Source: Bacteroidales bacterium
GTDB lineage: Bacteria; Bacteroidota; Bacteroidia; Bacteroidales; Muribaculaceae
NCBI GenBank assembly: GCA_029218425.1
Contig: JAQXRH010000097.1
Coordinates: 1-43,325, forward strand
Length of the DNA: 43,325 bases
Direction: 5' to 3'
This document shows, piece by piece, positions 34,040 to 41,947 of this stretch (positions within the stretch are counted from its first letter, which is position 1; every line of letters starts with the position of its first letter). Below the pieces are notes generated by a model that was not told the DNA's origin, ran no database searches, and was given only the letters and a program-made list of their open reading frames with translations. Both the position numbers and the translations under genes were made by a program.

Positions 34040-35776
34040 ATGCAACGCAAACCCTATCTCACCGGCAAGGCCTTCCGTATGTTTATCGGCTCGTCGATAC
34101 TGACGGCGCTGTCGGCAATGCTGGGCAATATCGTCGACGGTATCATTGTGAGCCACCTCATCGACTATAATGCCATGTCGGCCACGTCGTTGAGCAAACC
34201 GATTATTCAAGGTAATTACACGTTCTACCAGCTTGTGGGGCTTGGCGCTTGTATATTAGTGGCTAAGGCCTTGGGAAATAATGACCATAAGCGTGCCAAC
34301 GGGCTGTTCTCCATGGCGATAGTCGTATTGCTGCTCTTCGGATTAGCGGAAACGGCAGTGGGCATCCTGTGCCCCGGAGTGGTGGTCGATGCCGTATGCA
34401 CTGCCGATGCGCTTCGCGACTATTCGATGCAGTATTTCGTGCCGCTGCTGGTGGGCACGCCGTTGTTCATGGCTGTATATTTCCTTGGCGGATTTACCGC
34501 CATCGACGGTGCGCCGAAGCTCGTGTCGGTGGCCATGGTGATTGACAATGCTGTCAACCTCACTATGGATGTGGTGCTTATCGAAGTGTTTGATATGGGT
34601 GTGGCAGGCAGTTCGATAGCCACGCTTATCGGCCATGCCACGGCGTGCGCTATAATGCTGAGCCACTATGCCGGTGGCAAGTCGCAGTTTGTTTTCCAAT
34701 GGAATGCGTGGCGGAGCTTGGCACGCTTGCGCGACGCTTGCGGCTCGGGTATGCCGTTTGCCGTGGCGAGTGTATGCATGACAATCTACCTGTATAGCAC
34801 CCAGTCGATTATTGGCGAAGCGTTGGGCCACGACAAACTGTTTATCTTCTCCGTGATGCTCAATATCATGACCATATACAACATGTTTGTATCGGGGTCG
34901 TGCGCCACCATGCAGCAGTTGGCCGCCTTGCAATTGGGTATGGGCGACAACTATGGGCACCGGCACACGGTGTACACGGCTTTCCGTTTTCTCAACATCA
35001 GCCTTGCCGTGGCTTGCGCCGTGATGTGTATTGCGCCGCAGTTGGTTGCCGGTATGTTTGATTGCCCCGAGGAGCTGATGGCTGAATGTTGCGGCGGAGT
35101 AAGGATTTATGGCGTGGCGTTTTGGCTGTTCTGCGTGCTCTACCTGCTCATGGTCAACTATAAGCTGTTGCGAGAGTCGGCGCTTGCCAATTTCATCAGC
35201 TTCTTCCTCAACCTGTCGGTAATACCCGTGATGTGGCTCATGGCGACGCAATTTCCCGATATGGTGTGGTGGAGCAATCTCTTCGCCTATATAGCAGTGG
35301 CGATAGTGGTGCTGTCGGTGGCATGGCTCAAATCGTCGCGCGACAAAAATGTCGTGCCGGTGTTGCTGTTGCCAAGAACAGCAGGCAATCAGTCAGCCGA
35401 TTTCTCCTTCGCTTATGCCGACGATGCGATGCACTCTACGTTCGATCAGATGTCGCAGTGGCTTAAGGCGCGTCAACTGTCCACGAGCACGATATTCAAG
35501 GTGAGGGTAGTGGCTGAAGAACTTATGTCGAATATCACTCGCCATAGCCAGCAGAAGAATGCCAATGCCTATGCCGACGTGAGGATAGTTATCGCCGACA
35601 ATGTGCTGACTCTGTCGGTATGCGACGATGGCAAGCCTTTCAACCCTATTGAAAACAAAGATAAAGGCTACGGGCTGATGATAGCCAATGGACTGGCGTC
35701 CGACATCTTCTACCGTTACCAGTTCGGCCAGAATATGACGATGGTGAAAATCAACCTTAAGGATGAGGAGTGCTAA
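34040..35776 (+). CDS. MATE-type multidrug/lipid exporter fused to an RsbW-like ATPase domain
   Basis: 578 residues. About 1-430 hold some twelve hydrophobic helices of MATE type (SSILTALSAMLGNIVDGIIVSHLI, GNYTFYQLVGLGACILVAKALGN, GVAGSSIATLIGHATACAIM, GSGMPFAVASVCMTIYLYSTQ), with related second-half segments. About 455-578 are a GHKL ATPase domain of the RsbW/SpoIIAB kind: N-box E494-N498 (AEELMSNITRHS), CDDGKPF at 528-534 and GYGLM at 543-547. The proteins in between (LKSSRDKNVVP) are a short cytoplasmic linker. Free RsbW proteins phosphorylate an antagonist and hold a sigma factor; here the domain is attached to a transporter. It could be gated by the STAS protein encoded at 24206 and the phosphatase at 36397. 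Start at 34040 is 17 bases after the barrel gene. Confidence 0.92.
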   Translation: MQRKPYLTGKAFRMFIGSSILTALSAMLGNIVDGIIVSHLIDYNAMSATSLSKPIIQGNYTFYQLVGLGACILVAKALGNNDHKRANGLFSMAIVVLLLFGLAETAVGILCPGVVVDAVCTADALRDYSMQYFVPLLVGTPLFMAVYFLGGFTAIDGAPKLVSVAMVIDNAVNLTMDVVLIEVFDMGVAGSSIATLIGHATACAIMLSHYAGGKSQFVFQWNAWRSLARLRDACGSGMPFAVASVCMTIYLYSTQSIIGEALGHDKLFIFSVMLNIMTIYNMFVSGSCATMQQLAALQLGMGDNYGHRHTVYTAFRFLNISLAVACAVMCIAPQLVAGMFDCPEELMAECCGGVRIYGVAFWLFCVLYLLMVNYKLLRESALANFISFFLNLSVIPVMWLMATQFPDMVWWSNLFAYIAVAIVVLSVAWLKSSRDKNVVPVLLLPRTAGNQSADFSFAYADDAMHSTFDQMSQWLKARQLSTSTIFKVRVVAEELMSNITRHSQQKNANAYADVRIVIADNVLTLSVCDDGKPFNPIENKDKGYGLMIANGLASDIFYRYQFGQNMTMVKINLKDEEC

Positions 35777-35779
35777 GCG

Positions 35780-36379
35780 ATGCTACGGGTAAAGGTCTAC
35801 GAAAATCCGGAGAAGATAGGCGACGACGATTTGCGGCTGATGACGTCGCGGTTGCCGCATGACTGCCAAGCTCGGGCTAACCGTTATAAGGTGCGCGGCG
35901 CCGCGGTGCAATCGCTCATAGCCGATAGCCTCCTCCTTGACCTCGTAGCCGATGCGACGGGCGAAACGATGTTGCCGGAGCGCACCGTAGCCGCCAGTGG
36001 CGGCAAACCGATATTCGTCGACCGCCCCGACCTGCATTTCAATAAAAGCCATTGTCCCAATGCTGTGGTATGCGCAATCTCCGACGCTCCGGTAGGAGTG
36101 GATGTGGAGGCGGTGCCCGACAGCTTGGATATGGAGCTGTGCCGGCATTGCTTCAGCCATGACGAGATGGCCGACATCTTGGCCGACGAAATGCCCACAG
36201 TGCGATTTGCCGTGCTGTGGACTCGCAAGGAGGCTTTGCTTAAACTGGAAGGGGTAGGGCTTATAGATGAAATGGCGGCGGTGGCTGATATTTATCCCGC
36301 CGAGAGGTATGTATTCGCTACGCATATAAGCGCCGTAGACCGTTATGTCTACACTATATGTACTTACAAATGTCAATAA
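35780..36379 (+). CDS. 4'-phosphopantetheinyl transferase (Sfp type)
   Basis: 199 residues. It moves phosphopantetheine from CoA to the carrier-protein serine, here presumably Ser976 and Ser2003 of the NRPS, without which the NRPS is inactive. Both family motifs are present: VGVDVEAV at about 105-112 (metal-binding Asp108 and Glu110) and WTRKEALLKLEGVGL at 147-161 (Lys-Glu pair at 150-151). The substrate-binding FNKSHCPN lies between. The N-terminus is shorter than Sfp, as in many Bacteroidetes PPTases. It starts three bases after the transporter gene and precedes the phosphatase gene, confirming that the cluster is one functional set. Confidence 0.95.
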   Translation: MLRVKVYENPEKIGDDDLRLMTSRLPHDCQARANRYKVRGAAVQSLIADSLLLDLVADATGETMLPERTVAASGGKPIFVDRPDLHFNKSHCPNAVVCAISDAPVGVDVEAVPDSLDMELCRHCFSHDEMADILADEMPTVRFAVLWTRKEALLKLEGVGLIDEMAAVADIYPAERYVFATHISAVDRYVYTICTYKCQ

Positions 36380-36396
36380 ATAAGACGTATATATAT

Positions 36397-38169
36397 ATGA
36401 AACGTATCATCCTGATTCTGGTGTGCTCCTTGGCGGTATTTGCCGCCACTATGGTGCTGACATATAAATATGTGGAGAAAGAGGCACTTCAGGATGCCGA
36501 CCAACTGAACGCCTTGCTTGTAGACCGCGTCGGTGACTATGCCAACCGCACCATTCGCCATACCGAAACCGATGCCGTAAGCTACCTCTCGGGTCTGCTA
36601 TATGCACGGCAAATTGAGCAGGACTCCACAAGCTTTACCGAATTTCACACCACCGAGGATTTTAAACACGAACTGCGAGCCACCGCCTACGACGTATTGG
36701 ACGATTTCCTCCGGGTTAATACATATGCTAATTCGGCCATGTTGATATTTGCGCACGGTGAGAAGCCTGGCGATGGTATTTACGCGCCATTGGTGAAGCG
36801 TGACGACACCAATCGATATGACTTCTCCAACAGCAGCCAGTTATCCCTCTTTGACTCCTTCAGGGAAACGCATCCCCAGCGTCATGTCGTCTGGTGCCTG
36901 CCGTCAAGCAAGTCGCCGCAGTTGCCGGGAGACATCATACTCTTCTATGTGCCTGTCTACGATGAAGCCGAACAGTTTTTTGCCGCCTTTATTGCCACCT
37001 ACGATATCGCTATGTTGCAAAAATGGCTCGCCTCAATATTGCCCTATGGCACCGGCAAATCATGCGTATTTATTGTGAATGGTAATAACGACATCATCAC
37101 TTCCACCTTCAATTACGATAAGGCTTCCTTCAGCTCCATCGCCGATATGCAGCACTCTATGGAGAGTTCCGGTGTTTTGCATAGAGTTGATTCGGCGGAG
37201 GTGTCGGCCCCGGGCGTACGATTTGTTGCTGATATTGATGGCGACCGGTTCTATGTCTATGCTAAGAAATTTAAGCATATGCCATGGCGTGTCGTCGTAG
37301 TATGTAGCGAGAGTGCAGTGTATGCCCAAGTGTACCACACTGCCAATATCGTGGCCGTGGTGTCGCTTATCGGCATGGCACTGATGTTGATATGCTGTAC
37401 GTTGATATTCAGGCATATGCGCAACGATCTCCGTCGTAGGGTGGCTATGGAGAGCGAATTGCGTTTGGCGGCTCAGATGCAGCTGTCAATGCTCCGGCCC
37501 GACAAGGCTGCGTCGGATTGTTTCGACCTTGCCGCCTATCTCAAGCCGGCCAAGGAAACCGGCGGCGACCTTTACGACTATGTGGTAAAAGGTGACAAAC
37601 TCCTGTTCGTGGTGGGCGACGTGTCGGGCAAAGGGGTGTCGGCGGCGCTTTTCATGACCCAGGTGTGCTCCCTGTTTCGCAGTGCCGTGTCGCGTTGCGA
37701 TGCTCCCGATGCTATCGTGCGCGAAATCAACGATGTGCTCGCTCGCCACAATCCGAATATGACTTTCTGCACCATGTTTGTCGGCATCTACAACTGTGCC
37801 ACCCATCTCCTGCAATATTGCAACGCCGGGCATACGCGCCCGTTGGTTTTGTCGGACTGCCACGTGTCGACAGTCGACGTGGTGCCCAACATGGCGGTAG
37901 GCGTGATGGAGGGCTTCGATTACAAGTCCCAAAGCCTATCGTTGAAGCAATCTGACACGCTCATCGTTTATACCGATGGCGTTACGGAGGCCATGGACGG
38001 CAACCACAAGCTATTTGGCGAGCAGCGTCTGAATGACGCCGTTGCTGCCACCGACGCTTGCCGGGGCGCTCGCGAAATCGTAGGCGACATCACCGACGCC
38101 TTGCAATGCTTCACTCATGGCGCGCCTCAAAGCGACGATATCACCATCCTCTCGCTTTCCATCCGTTAG
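36397..38169 (+). CDS. Membrane-anchored sensor with SpoIIE-type PP2C phosphatase
   Basis: 590 residues from the ATG at 36397 (MKRIILILVCSL), chosen since it gives a normal signal anchor; starts at 36358 and 36370 in the same frame are possible, the first overlapping the PPTase gene. A first helix (about 3-24) and a second (about 310-335) enclose an extracytoplasmic domain of about 285 residues (dCache-like by layout). The cytoplasmic part is a PP2C phosphatase of SpoIIE/RsbU type: AKETGGDLYDY (Asp391), GDVSGKGVSAALFM (Asp408), NAGHTRPLVL, YTDGVTEAMD (Asp527) and QSDDITIL (Asp580-581), the metal-binding acidic residues. Family role: it dephosphorylates a STAS antagonist. The STAS protein at 24206 is the obvious candidate target; the signal sensed is unknown. 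Confidence 0.93.
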   Translation: MKRIILILVCSLAVFAATMVLTYKYVEKEALQDADQLNALLVDRVGDYANRTIRHTETDAVSYLSGLLYARQIEQDSTSFTEFHTTEDFKHELRATAYDVLDDFLRVNTYANSAMLIFAHGEKPGDGIYAPLVKRDDTNRYDFSNSSQLSLFDSFRETHPQRHVVWCLPSSKSPQLPGDIILFYVPVYDEAEQFFAAFIATYDIAMLQKWLASILPYGTGKSCVFIVNGNNDIITSTFNYDKASFSSIADMQHSMESSGVLHRVDSAEVSAPGVRFVADIDGDRFYVYAKKFKHMPWRVVVVCSESAVYAQVYHTANIVAVVSLIGMALMLICCTLIFRHMRNDLRRRVAMESELRLAAQMQLSMLRPDKAASDCFDLAAYLKPAKETGGDLYDYVVKGDKLLFVVGDVSGKGVSAALFMTQVCSLFRSAVSRCDAPDAIVREINDVLARHNPNMTFCTMFVGIYNCATHLLQYCNAGHTRPLVLSDCHVSTVDVVPNMAVGVMEGFDYKSQSLSLKQSDTLIVYTDGVTEAMDGNHKLFGEQRLNDAVAATDACRGAREIVGDITDALQCFTHGAPQSDDITILSLSIR

Positions 38170-38202
38170 GCTTATTGTGGGAGGGATATGGCAAATGCTA
38201 TG

Positions 38203-38258
38203 CGCTGGCTACAGGCGGGTGCCACGGAGGAACTCGTCGGCCGTCATGCGGCGTTTAC
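38203..38258 (-). repeat. fmt 3'-end repeat, copy C (native, inside fmt)
   Basis: The last 50 bases of fmt including the stop (38209-38258) match copy A at 43 positions and copy B at 47. All three lie in the same orientation and bracket the toxin-antitoxin-like pair (A-B) and the NRPS cluster (B-C). Confidence 0.9.
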
Positions 38259-39153
38259 CTGCAGGCTGTAGTGCAATGATTTCCACGGCATTGTCGGCAG
38301 TACCGAGCATCAGCCTCCCGTCGTCGACGTAGACTTTGCCCTTGTAGGCAGCAGGCGTGGGCGATGTGGTTAGCCGTGTTTCAAACACTTTGGTGGTGAG
38401 CAGTGAGCCATCGGCAAGGGTGATGTCGGTCCATGCGCCGGGGTAGGGCGACAGTCCGCGCACCAGGTTGTGCACTTCGGCGGCGTTGCGTGACAGGTCG
38501 ATATGGCATGTGTCGCGGAATATCTTTGGCGCCGGTGTCGGTTGGATGCCGGTGAATTGGTCCTGCGGTATTGAGGTGACGGTGCCGTCGAGGATGGCGT
38601 TGACGGTTTGCAGCGTGAGCTCCGCGCCAAGGTGCATGAGCCGGTCGTGCACCGACCCTACGTTTTCGTCGTCGCCTATCGCGATGGCCTGTTGTTGTAT
38701 CACGTCGCCGGTGTCTATCTCATGACGGAGGAAGAAGGTGGTGACGCCGGTTTCCTTCTCGCCGTTGATGACTGCCCAGTTGATTGGCGCCGCTCCGCGG
38801 TATTTGGGGAGCAACGACGCATGGAGGTTGAAGGTGCCCAACCGCGGCATCTGCCATACCACCTCGGGAAGCATTCTGAAGGCAATTACTATGAAAAGGT
38901 CGGCGTTGAGGTCTCTAAGCTCCGCAATAAATGCTTCGTCTTTAAGACGTTCGGGCTGCATGAGATGAAGGCCGTGCTCTACGGCATATTGCTTTACTGC
39001 CGATGGTAGCATCTTGTGGCCGCGTCCTGCCGGCTTGTCGGTGGCGGTGACCACGCCGACGATGTTAAATCCATTGGTGACGAGTAGGTTAAGGCTTTCG
39101 ACAGCGAAATCGGGAGTGCCGAGAAATACTATTTTGAGTTCTTCTTTTTTCAT
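38209..39153 (-). CDS. fmt: Methionyl-tRNA formyltransferase
   Basis: Fmt formylates Met-tRNAfMet so that translation can start. The 314 residues show the Rossmann opening KIVFLGTPDFAVESL, PAGRGHKMLPSAVKQYA, the catalytic FNLHASLLPKYRGAAPINWAV with Asn and His, and HEIDTGDVIQQQAIAI with the catalytic Asp. The C-terminal OB-like domain ends AGKRRMTADEFLRGTRL. The last 16 codons (copy C at 38203-38258, with flank) recur as copies A and B. The gene is intact, so anything inserted downstream did not disrupt it. It converges with the phosphatase gene across only 39 bases, and no terminator hairpin is seen in that gap. Confidence 0.97.
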   Translation of the reverse strand: MKKEELKIVFLGTPDFAVESLNLLVTNGFNIVGVVTATDKPAGRGHKMLPSAVKQYAVEHGLHLMQPERLKDEAFIAELRDLNADLFIVIAFRMLPEVVWQMPRLGTFNLHASLLPKYRGAAPINWAVINGEKETGVTTFFLRHEIDTGDVIQQQAIAIGDDENVGSVHDRLMHLGAELTLQTVNAILDGTVTSIPQDQFTGIQPTPAPKIFRDTCHIDLSRNAAEVHNLVRGLSPYPGAWTDITLADGSLLTTKVFETRLTTSPTPAAYKGKVYVDDGRLMLGTADNAVEIIALQPAGKRRMTADEFLRGTRL

Positions 39154-39196
39154 GCAGAATGGGGCAAATTGTGAAAAATTATTTAAGTCAGTACCG

Positions 39197-39313
39197 GAGC
39201 GCGTCTTTCAGACGCAGGGTTATTTATGTACTTTAGATCCGGGGGTATCGCTGTCGCTCAACCCCTGGTTATTCATATTGCTCGCTGGGGCTCGCATCTC
39301 GTCCTATCGGACG
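39197..39313. repeat. Hairpin-rich intergenic element between fmt and the RluA-type gene
   Basis: Three consecutive small hairpins: GCGTCT-ttc-AGACGC (39201-39215), GGGGGT...ACCCCTGG-type arms around 39240-39270, and CGTCC-tatc-GGACG (39300-39313). The last overlaps the stop codon of the RluA-type gene (39304-39306). It fills almost the whole 150-base gap. Confidence 0.55.
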
Positions 39314-40026
39314 CCATCCGGAGTAATGTGTTGATGTAGTTCAAACAGTTTTTTGTTCTCGGATAGTATTTTCCAAAGCGGGTCGTCGGCTGGGAGTGGC
39401 GCTTCGACGCAGATGGGTTGCTTCGATACCGGGTGGACGAACTCAACGCGCCGGGCGAGTAGCGATATCCCGCCGTTGGGGTTGCTCCGTTTGTCACCGT
39501 ATTTCAAATCCCCTTTTATGGGGCATCCGATAGCCGACAATTGCACTCGTATCTGATGCTTGCGCCCGGTCAACAGGTTCACTTCTACAAGGTTGTAGCG
39601 GTCGGACTTGCCGATGAGCCGGTAGCGTAGCCGGGCCTCCTTGGCATTGGGTCGCGGCTGCGTGTAGGCATACGACTTGTTGGTGCGCTCCACAGTGGTG
39701 ATGTAGTGGGTAAGTTCGCCTTCTGCCGGGTCGGGCGTGCCGCGCGTTATCGCCCAGTAGGTCTTGTGGACATCGCCATTGCGAAACATCTCGTTGAGGC
39801 GGGTGAGTGCCTTTGAAGTCTTGGCAAAAACGACGAGCCCGGCCACCGGACGGTCCAGACGGTGTACGACGCCGACAAACACGTTGCCAGGCTTGGCATA
39901 TTTCTCTTTCAGCCATTGCCCTACGACCGTGCTTAGCGGGGTGTCGCCCGTCTTGTCGCCTTGTACTATCTCGCCCACTGCCTTGTTGACGATGATGATA
40001 TGGTTGTCTTCGTAGACTACCTCCAT
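39304..40026 (-). CDS. RluA-family RNA pseudouridine synthase
   Basis: 240 residues. RluA-family enzymes isomerise specific uridines in ribosomal or transfer RNA. The catalytic motif is HRLDRPVAGLVVFAKT with Asp58, preceded by EDNHIIIVNKAVGEIVQ and followed by EVNLLTGRKHQIRVQLSAIGCPIKGD. There is no S4 domain at the N-terminus, so it resembles the short RluA/TruC-like type; the exact RNA target is not identifiable. The C-terminus runs into the hairpin-rich element at 39197-39313, so the last residues (HQHITPDGVR) may come from that element. Confidence 0.93.
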   Translation of the reverse strand: MEVVYEDNHIIIVNKAVGEIVQGDKTGDTPLSTVVGQWLKEKYAKPGNVFVGVVHRLDRPVAGLVVFAKTSKALTRLNEMFRNGDVHKTYWAITRGTPDPAEGELTHYITTVERTNKSYAYTQPRPNAKEARLRYRLIGKSDRYNLVEVNLLTGRKHQIRVQLSAIGCPIKGDLKYGDKRSNPNGGISLLARRVEFVHPVSKQPICVEAPLPADDPLWKILSENKKLFELHQHITPDGVR

Positions 40027-40050
40027 GTTGCTGTTCTTGTGAGTTAAAAT

Positions 40051-40096
40051 AAGGGTGTGTCACAATGACGCGGTTGCGGCATTATGACACACCCTT
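40051..40096 (-). terminator. Terminator of the phosphohexomutase gene
   Basis: A 12-bp perfect stem (AAGGGTGTGTCA at 40051-40062, complement at 40085-40096) 17 bases past the stop at 40113. The A-rich sequence to its left gives T-rich RNA on the minus strand (TTTAACTCAC). Confidence 0.8.
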
Positions 40097-40112
40097 TGTT
40101 TGACTTATCTTA

Positions 40113-41861
40113 TCAGATGCCTAAGTCGGCTTTGACTGCGGCAATCTTCTTGTTGGCTTCGCTGATAGCGTTGTCGTAGTCGGCGTTGGTGGCCATAGTG
40201 CCTTTCACCTCGATGTAGAATTTTATCTTAGGCTCGGTGCCTGAAGGTCGTATCGACACCTTGGTGCCATCTTCGGTGAAATATTGGAGCACGTTGGATG
40301 TGGTGGGCATTTCAAGCTTGCCTACGGTGCCGGCGGCTACGTCGGTGAGGGTAAGCGCGGCATAGTCTTTGATGATGGCTACCTTGCTGCCGCCGAGCGA
40401 TTTGGGCGGGTTGGTGCGGAATGCTTTCATCATAGCTACAATCTCTTCGGCGCCCGATTTGCCTTTGCGCACTACCGAGATGCCTTCTTCGCGTGAGAAG
40501 CCGTACTTGATGTAGATATCCTGGAGCATCTGCAAGAAGTCCATGCCTTTGTCCTTGGCCCATGCGCATATCTCAGCCATGAGGGAGATGGCCGATACGG
40601 AGTCTTTGTCGCGTGCGAACTCTTCTGCAAGGAAGCCGTAGCTTTCTTCGCCTCCGCCCAGGTAGCGGCTCGTGCCTTCATTGTCGCGGATTACGGCTGC
40701 AATCCATTTGAAGCCGGTGTAGCAGTCATACATCTTGATGTTCCATGCGTCGGCTATTGACTTGATGGTCTCGGTGGTGACGATGGTCTTGACGATATAT
40801 TCGTTGCCTTTGAGCTTGCCCAGCTCGGCATTGCGCGTCATCAGGTAGTTGAGCAATATCATCACTATCTGGTTGCCGTTGATGAGCACGTATTCGCCTT
40901 TGTTGTCGCGTATTACGCAGCCTATACGGTCGGCATCGGGGTCGGATGCCACTACGAGGTCGGCGCCCACTTCCTTAGCCTTGGCGATAGCCATTGCCAT
41001 GGCTGAGGGCACTTCGGGGTTGGGTGACTCTACGGTGGGGAAGTCGCCCGACGGCACATCCTGTTCCGGCACATGGATGATGTTGGTGAAGCCATAGTTC
41101 TTAAGCGATGCGGGTATCATTTCTACTCCGGTGCCGTGGATAGGTGTGTACACTATCTTGAGGTCGGAGTGACGCTTGATTACGTCGGGGCTCAGCGACA
41201 ATTCCTTGATGGCAGCGAGGAAAGCATCGTCAACTTCCTTGCCGATAATCTGGATGAGGTCGGGGTTGCCGTCGAATTTGATTTCGCTTACGCTCTTTAT
41301 CTTGTTGACGTTGTCGATGATGTTGACGTCGTGGGGCGCAATAATCTGTGCACCGTCGGCCCAATAAGCTTTGTAGCCGTTGTACTCTTTGGGGTTGTGC
41401 GACGCTGTGATGTTGACACCGCTCTGGCATCCAAGATGACGTATGGCAAACGAAAGCTCCGGAGTGGGACGGAAGTTCTCGAAGAGATATGCCTTGATTC
41501 CGTTGGCCGAGAATATCGCGGCAACGATCTCGGCAAATTTGCGCGAATTGTTGCGCACGTCGTGGCCTACTACTACGCTTATCTGGGGCAGGTCGCTGAA
41601 TGCCTCTTTGAGGTAGTTGGCAAGTCCCTGCGTAGCTGCTCCTACGGTGTAGATGTTCATGCGGTTGGAACCGGCTCCCATGATGCCGCGCAAACCGCCG
41701 GTGCCAAATTCCAAATCTTTGTAGAACGACTCGATAAGCTCAGTCTTGTCGTCGGCATTAAGCATGCGCTCTACCTCTTTGCGGGTCTCTTCGTCATATC
41801 CTTCGCCAAGCCAGCCTTTGGCTTTCTCGGTCACTGTCTTGATCAATTCTTCGTTTTCCAT
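40113..41861 (-). CDS. Phosphohexomutase (phosphoglucomutase/phosphomannomutase family)
   Basis: 582 residues. The enzyme interconverts hexose 1- and 6-phosphates, supplying sugar nucleotides for cell-envelope glycans. The four family sites are present: GIMGAGSNRMN for entry, the phosphoserine loop TASHNPKEYNGYKAYWADGAQI (about residue 150), the metal loop DPDADRIG, and the sugar-binding GGGEESYGF. The C-terminal phosphate-binding loop is SIRPSGTEPKIKFYI. The length and domain order fit the larger bacterial phosphoglucomutases. Specificity for glucose or mannose cannot be decided. The gene is transcribed alone with its own terminator. Confidence 0.95.
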   Translation of the reverse strand: MENEELIKTVTEKAKGWLGEGYDEETRKEVERMLNADDKTELIESFYKDLEFGTGGLRGIMGAGSNRMNIYTVGAATQGLANYLKEAFSDLPQISVVVGHDVRNNSRKFAEIVAAIFSANGIKAYLFENFRPTPELSFAIRHLGCQSGVNITASHNPKEYNGYKAYWADGAQIIAPHDVNIIDNVNKIKSVSEIKFDGNPDLIQIIGKEVDDAFLAAIKELSLSPDVIKRHSDLKIVYTPIHGTGVEMIPASLKNYGFTNIIHVPEQDVPSGDFPTVESPNPEVPSAMAMAIAKAKEVGADLVVASDPDADRIGCVIRDNKGEYVLINGNQIVMILLNYLMTRNAELGKLKGNEYIVKTIVTTETIKSIADAWNIKMYDCYTGFKWIAAVIRDNEGTSRYLGGGEESYGFLAEEFARDKDSVSAISLMAEICAWAKDKGMDFLQMLQDIYIKYGFSREEGISVVRKGKSGAEEIVAMMKAFRTNPPKSLGGSKVAIIKDYAALTLTDVAAGTVGKLEMPTTSNVLQYFTEDGTKVSIRPSGTEPKIKFYIEVKGTMATNADYDNAISEANKKIAAVKADLGI

Positions 41862-41890
41862 TGAATGTGTTTTATTATTGATTTATCTGA

Positions 41891-41947
41891 TTATTAGCGT
41901 ATTGCAATGTTCTTATTAGCGTGCTGTAAAAGATTATTAGCGTGCTG
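41891..41947. repeat. Three spaced copies of TTATTAGCGTGCTG at the end of the DUF3332 gene
   Basis: Copies at 41891-41904 (2 mismatches), 41913-41926 and 41934-41947, spaced 22 and 21 bases. The third contains the stop codon of the DUF3332 gene. Confidence 0.85.
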
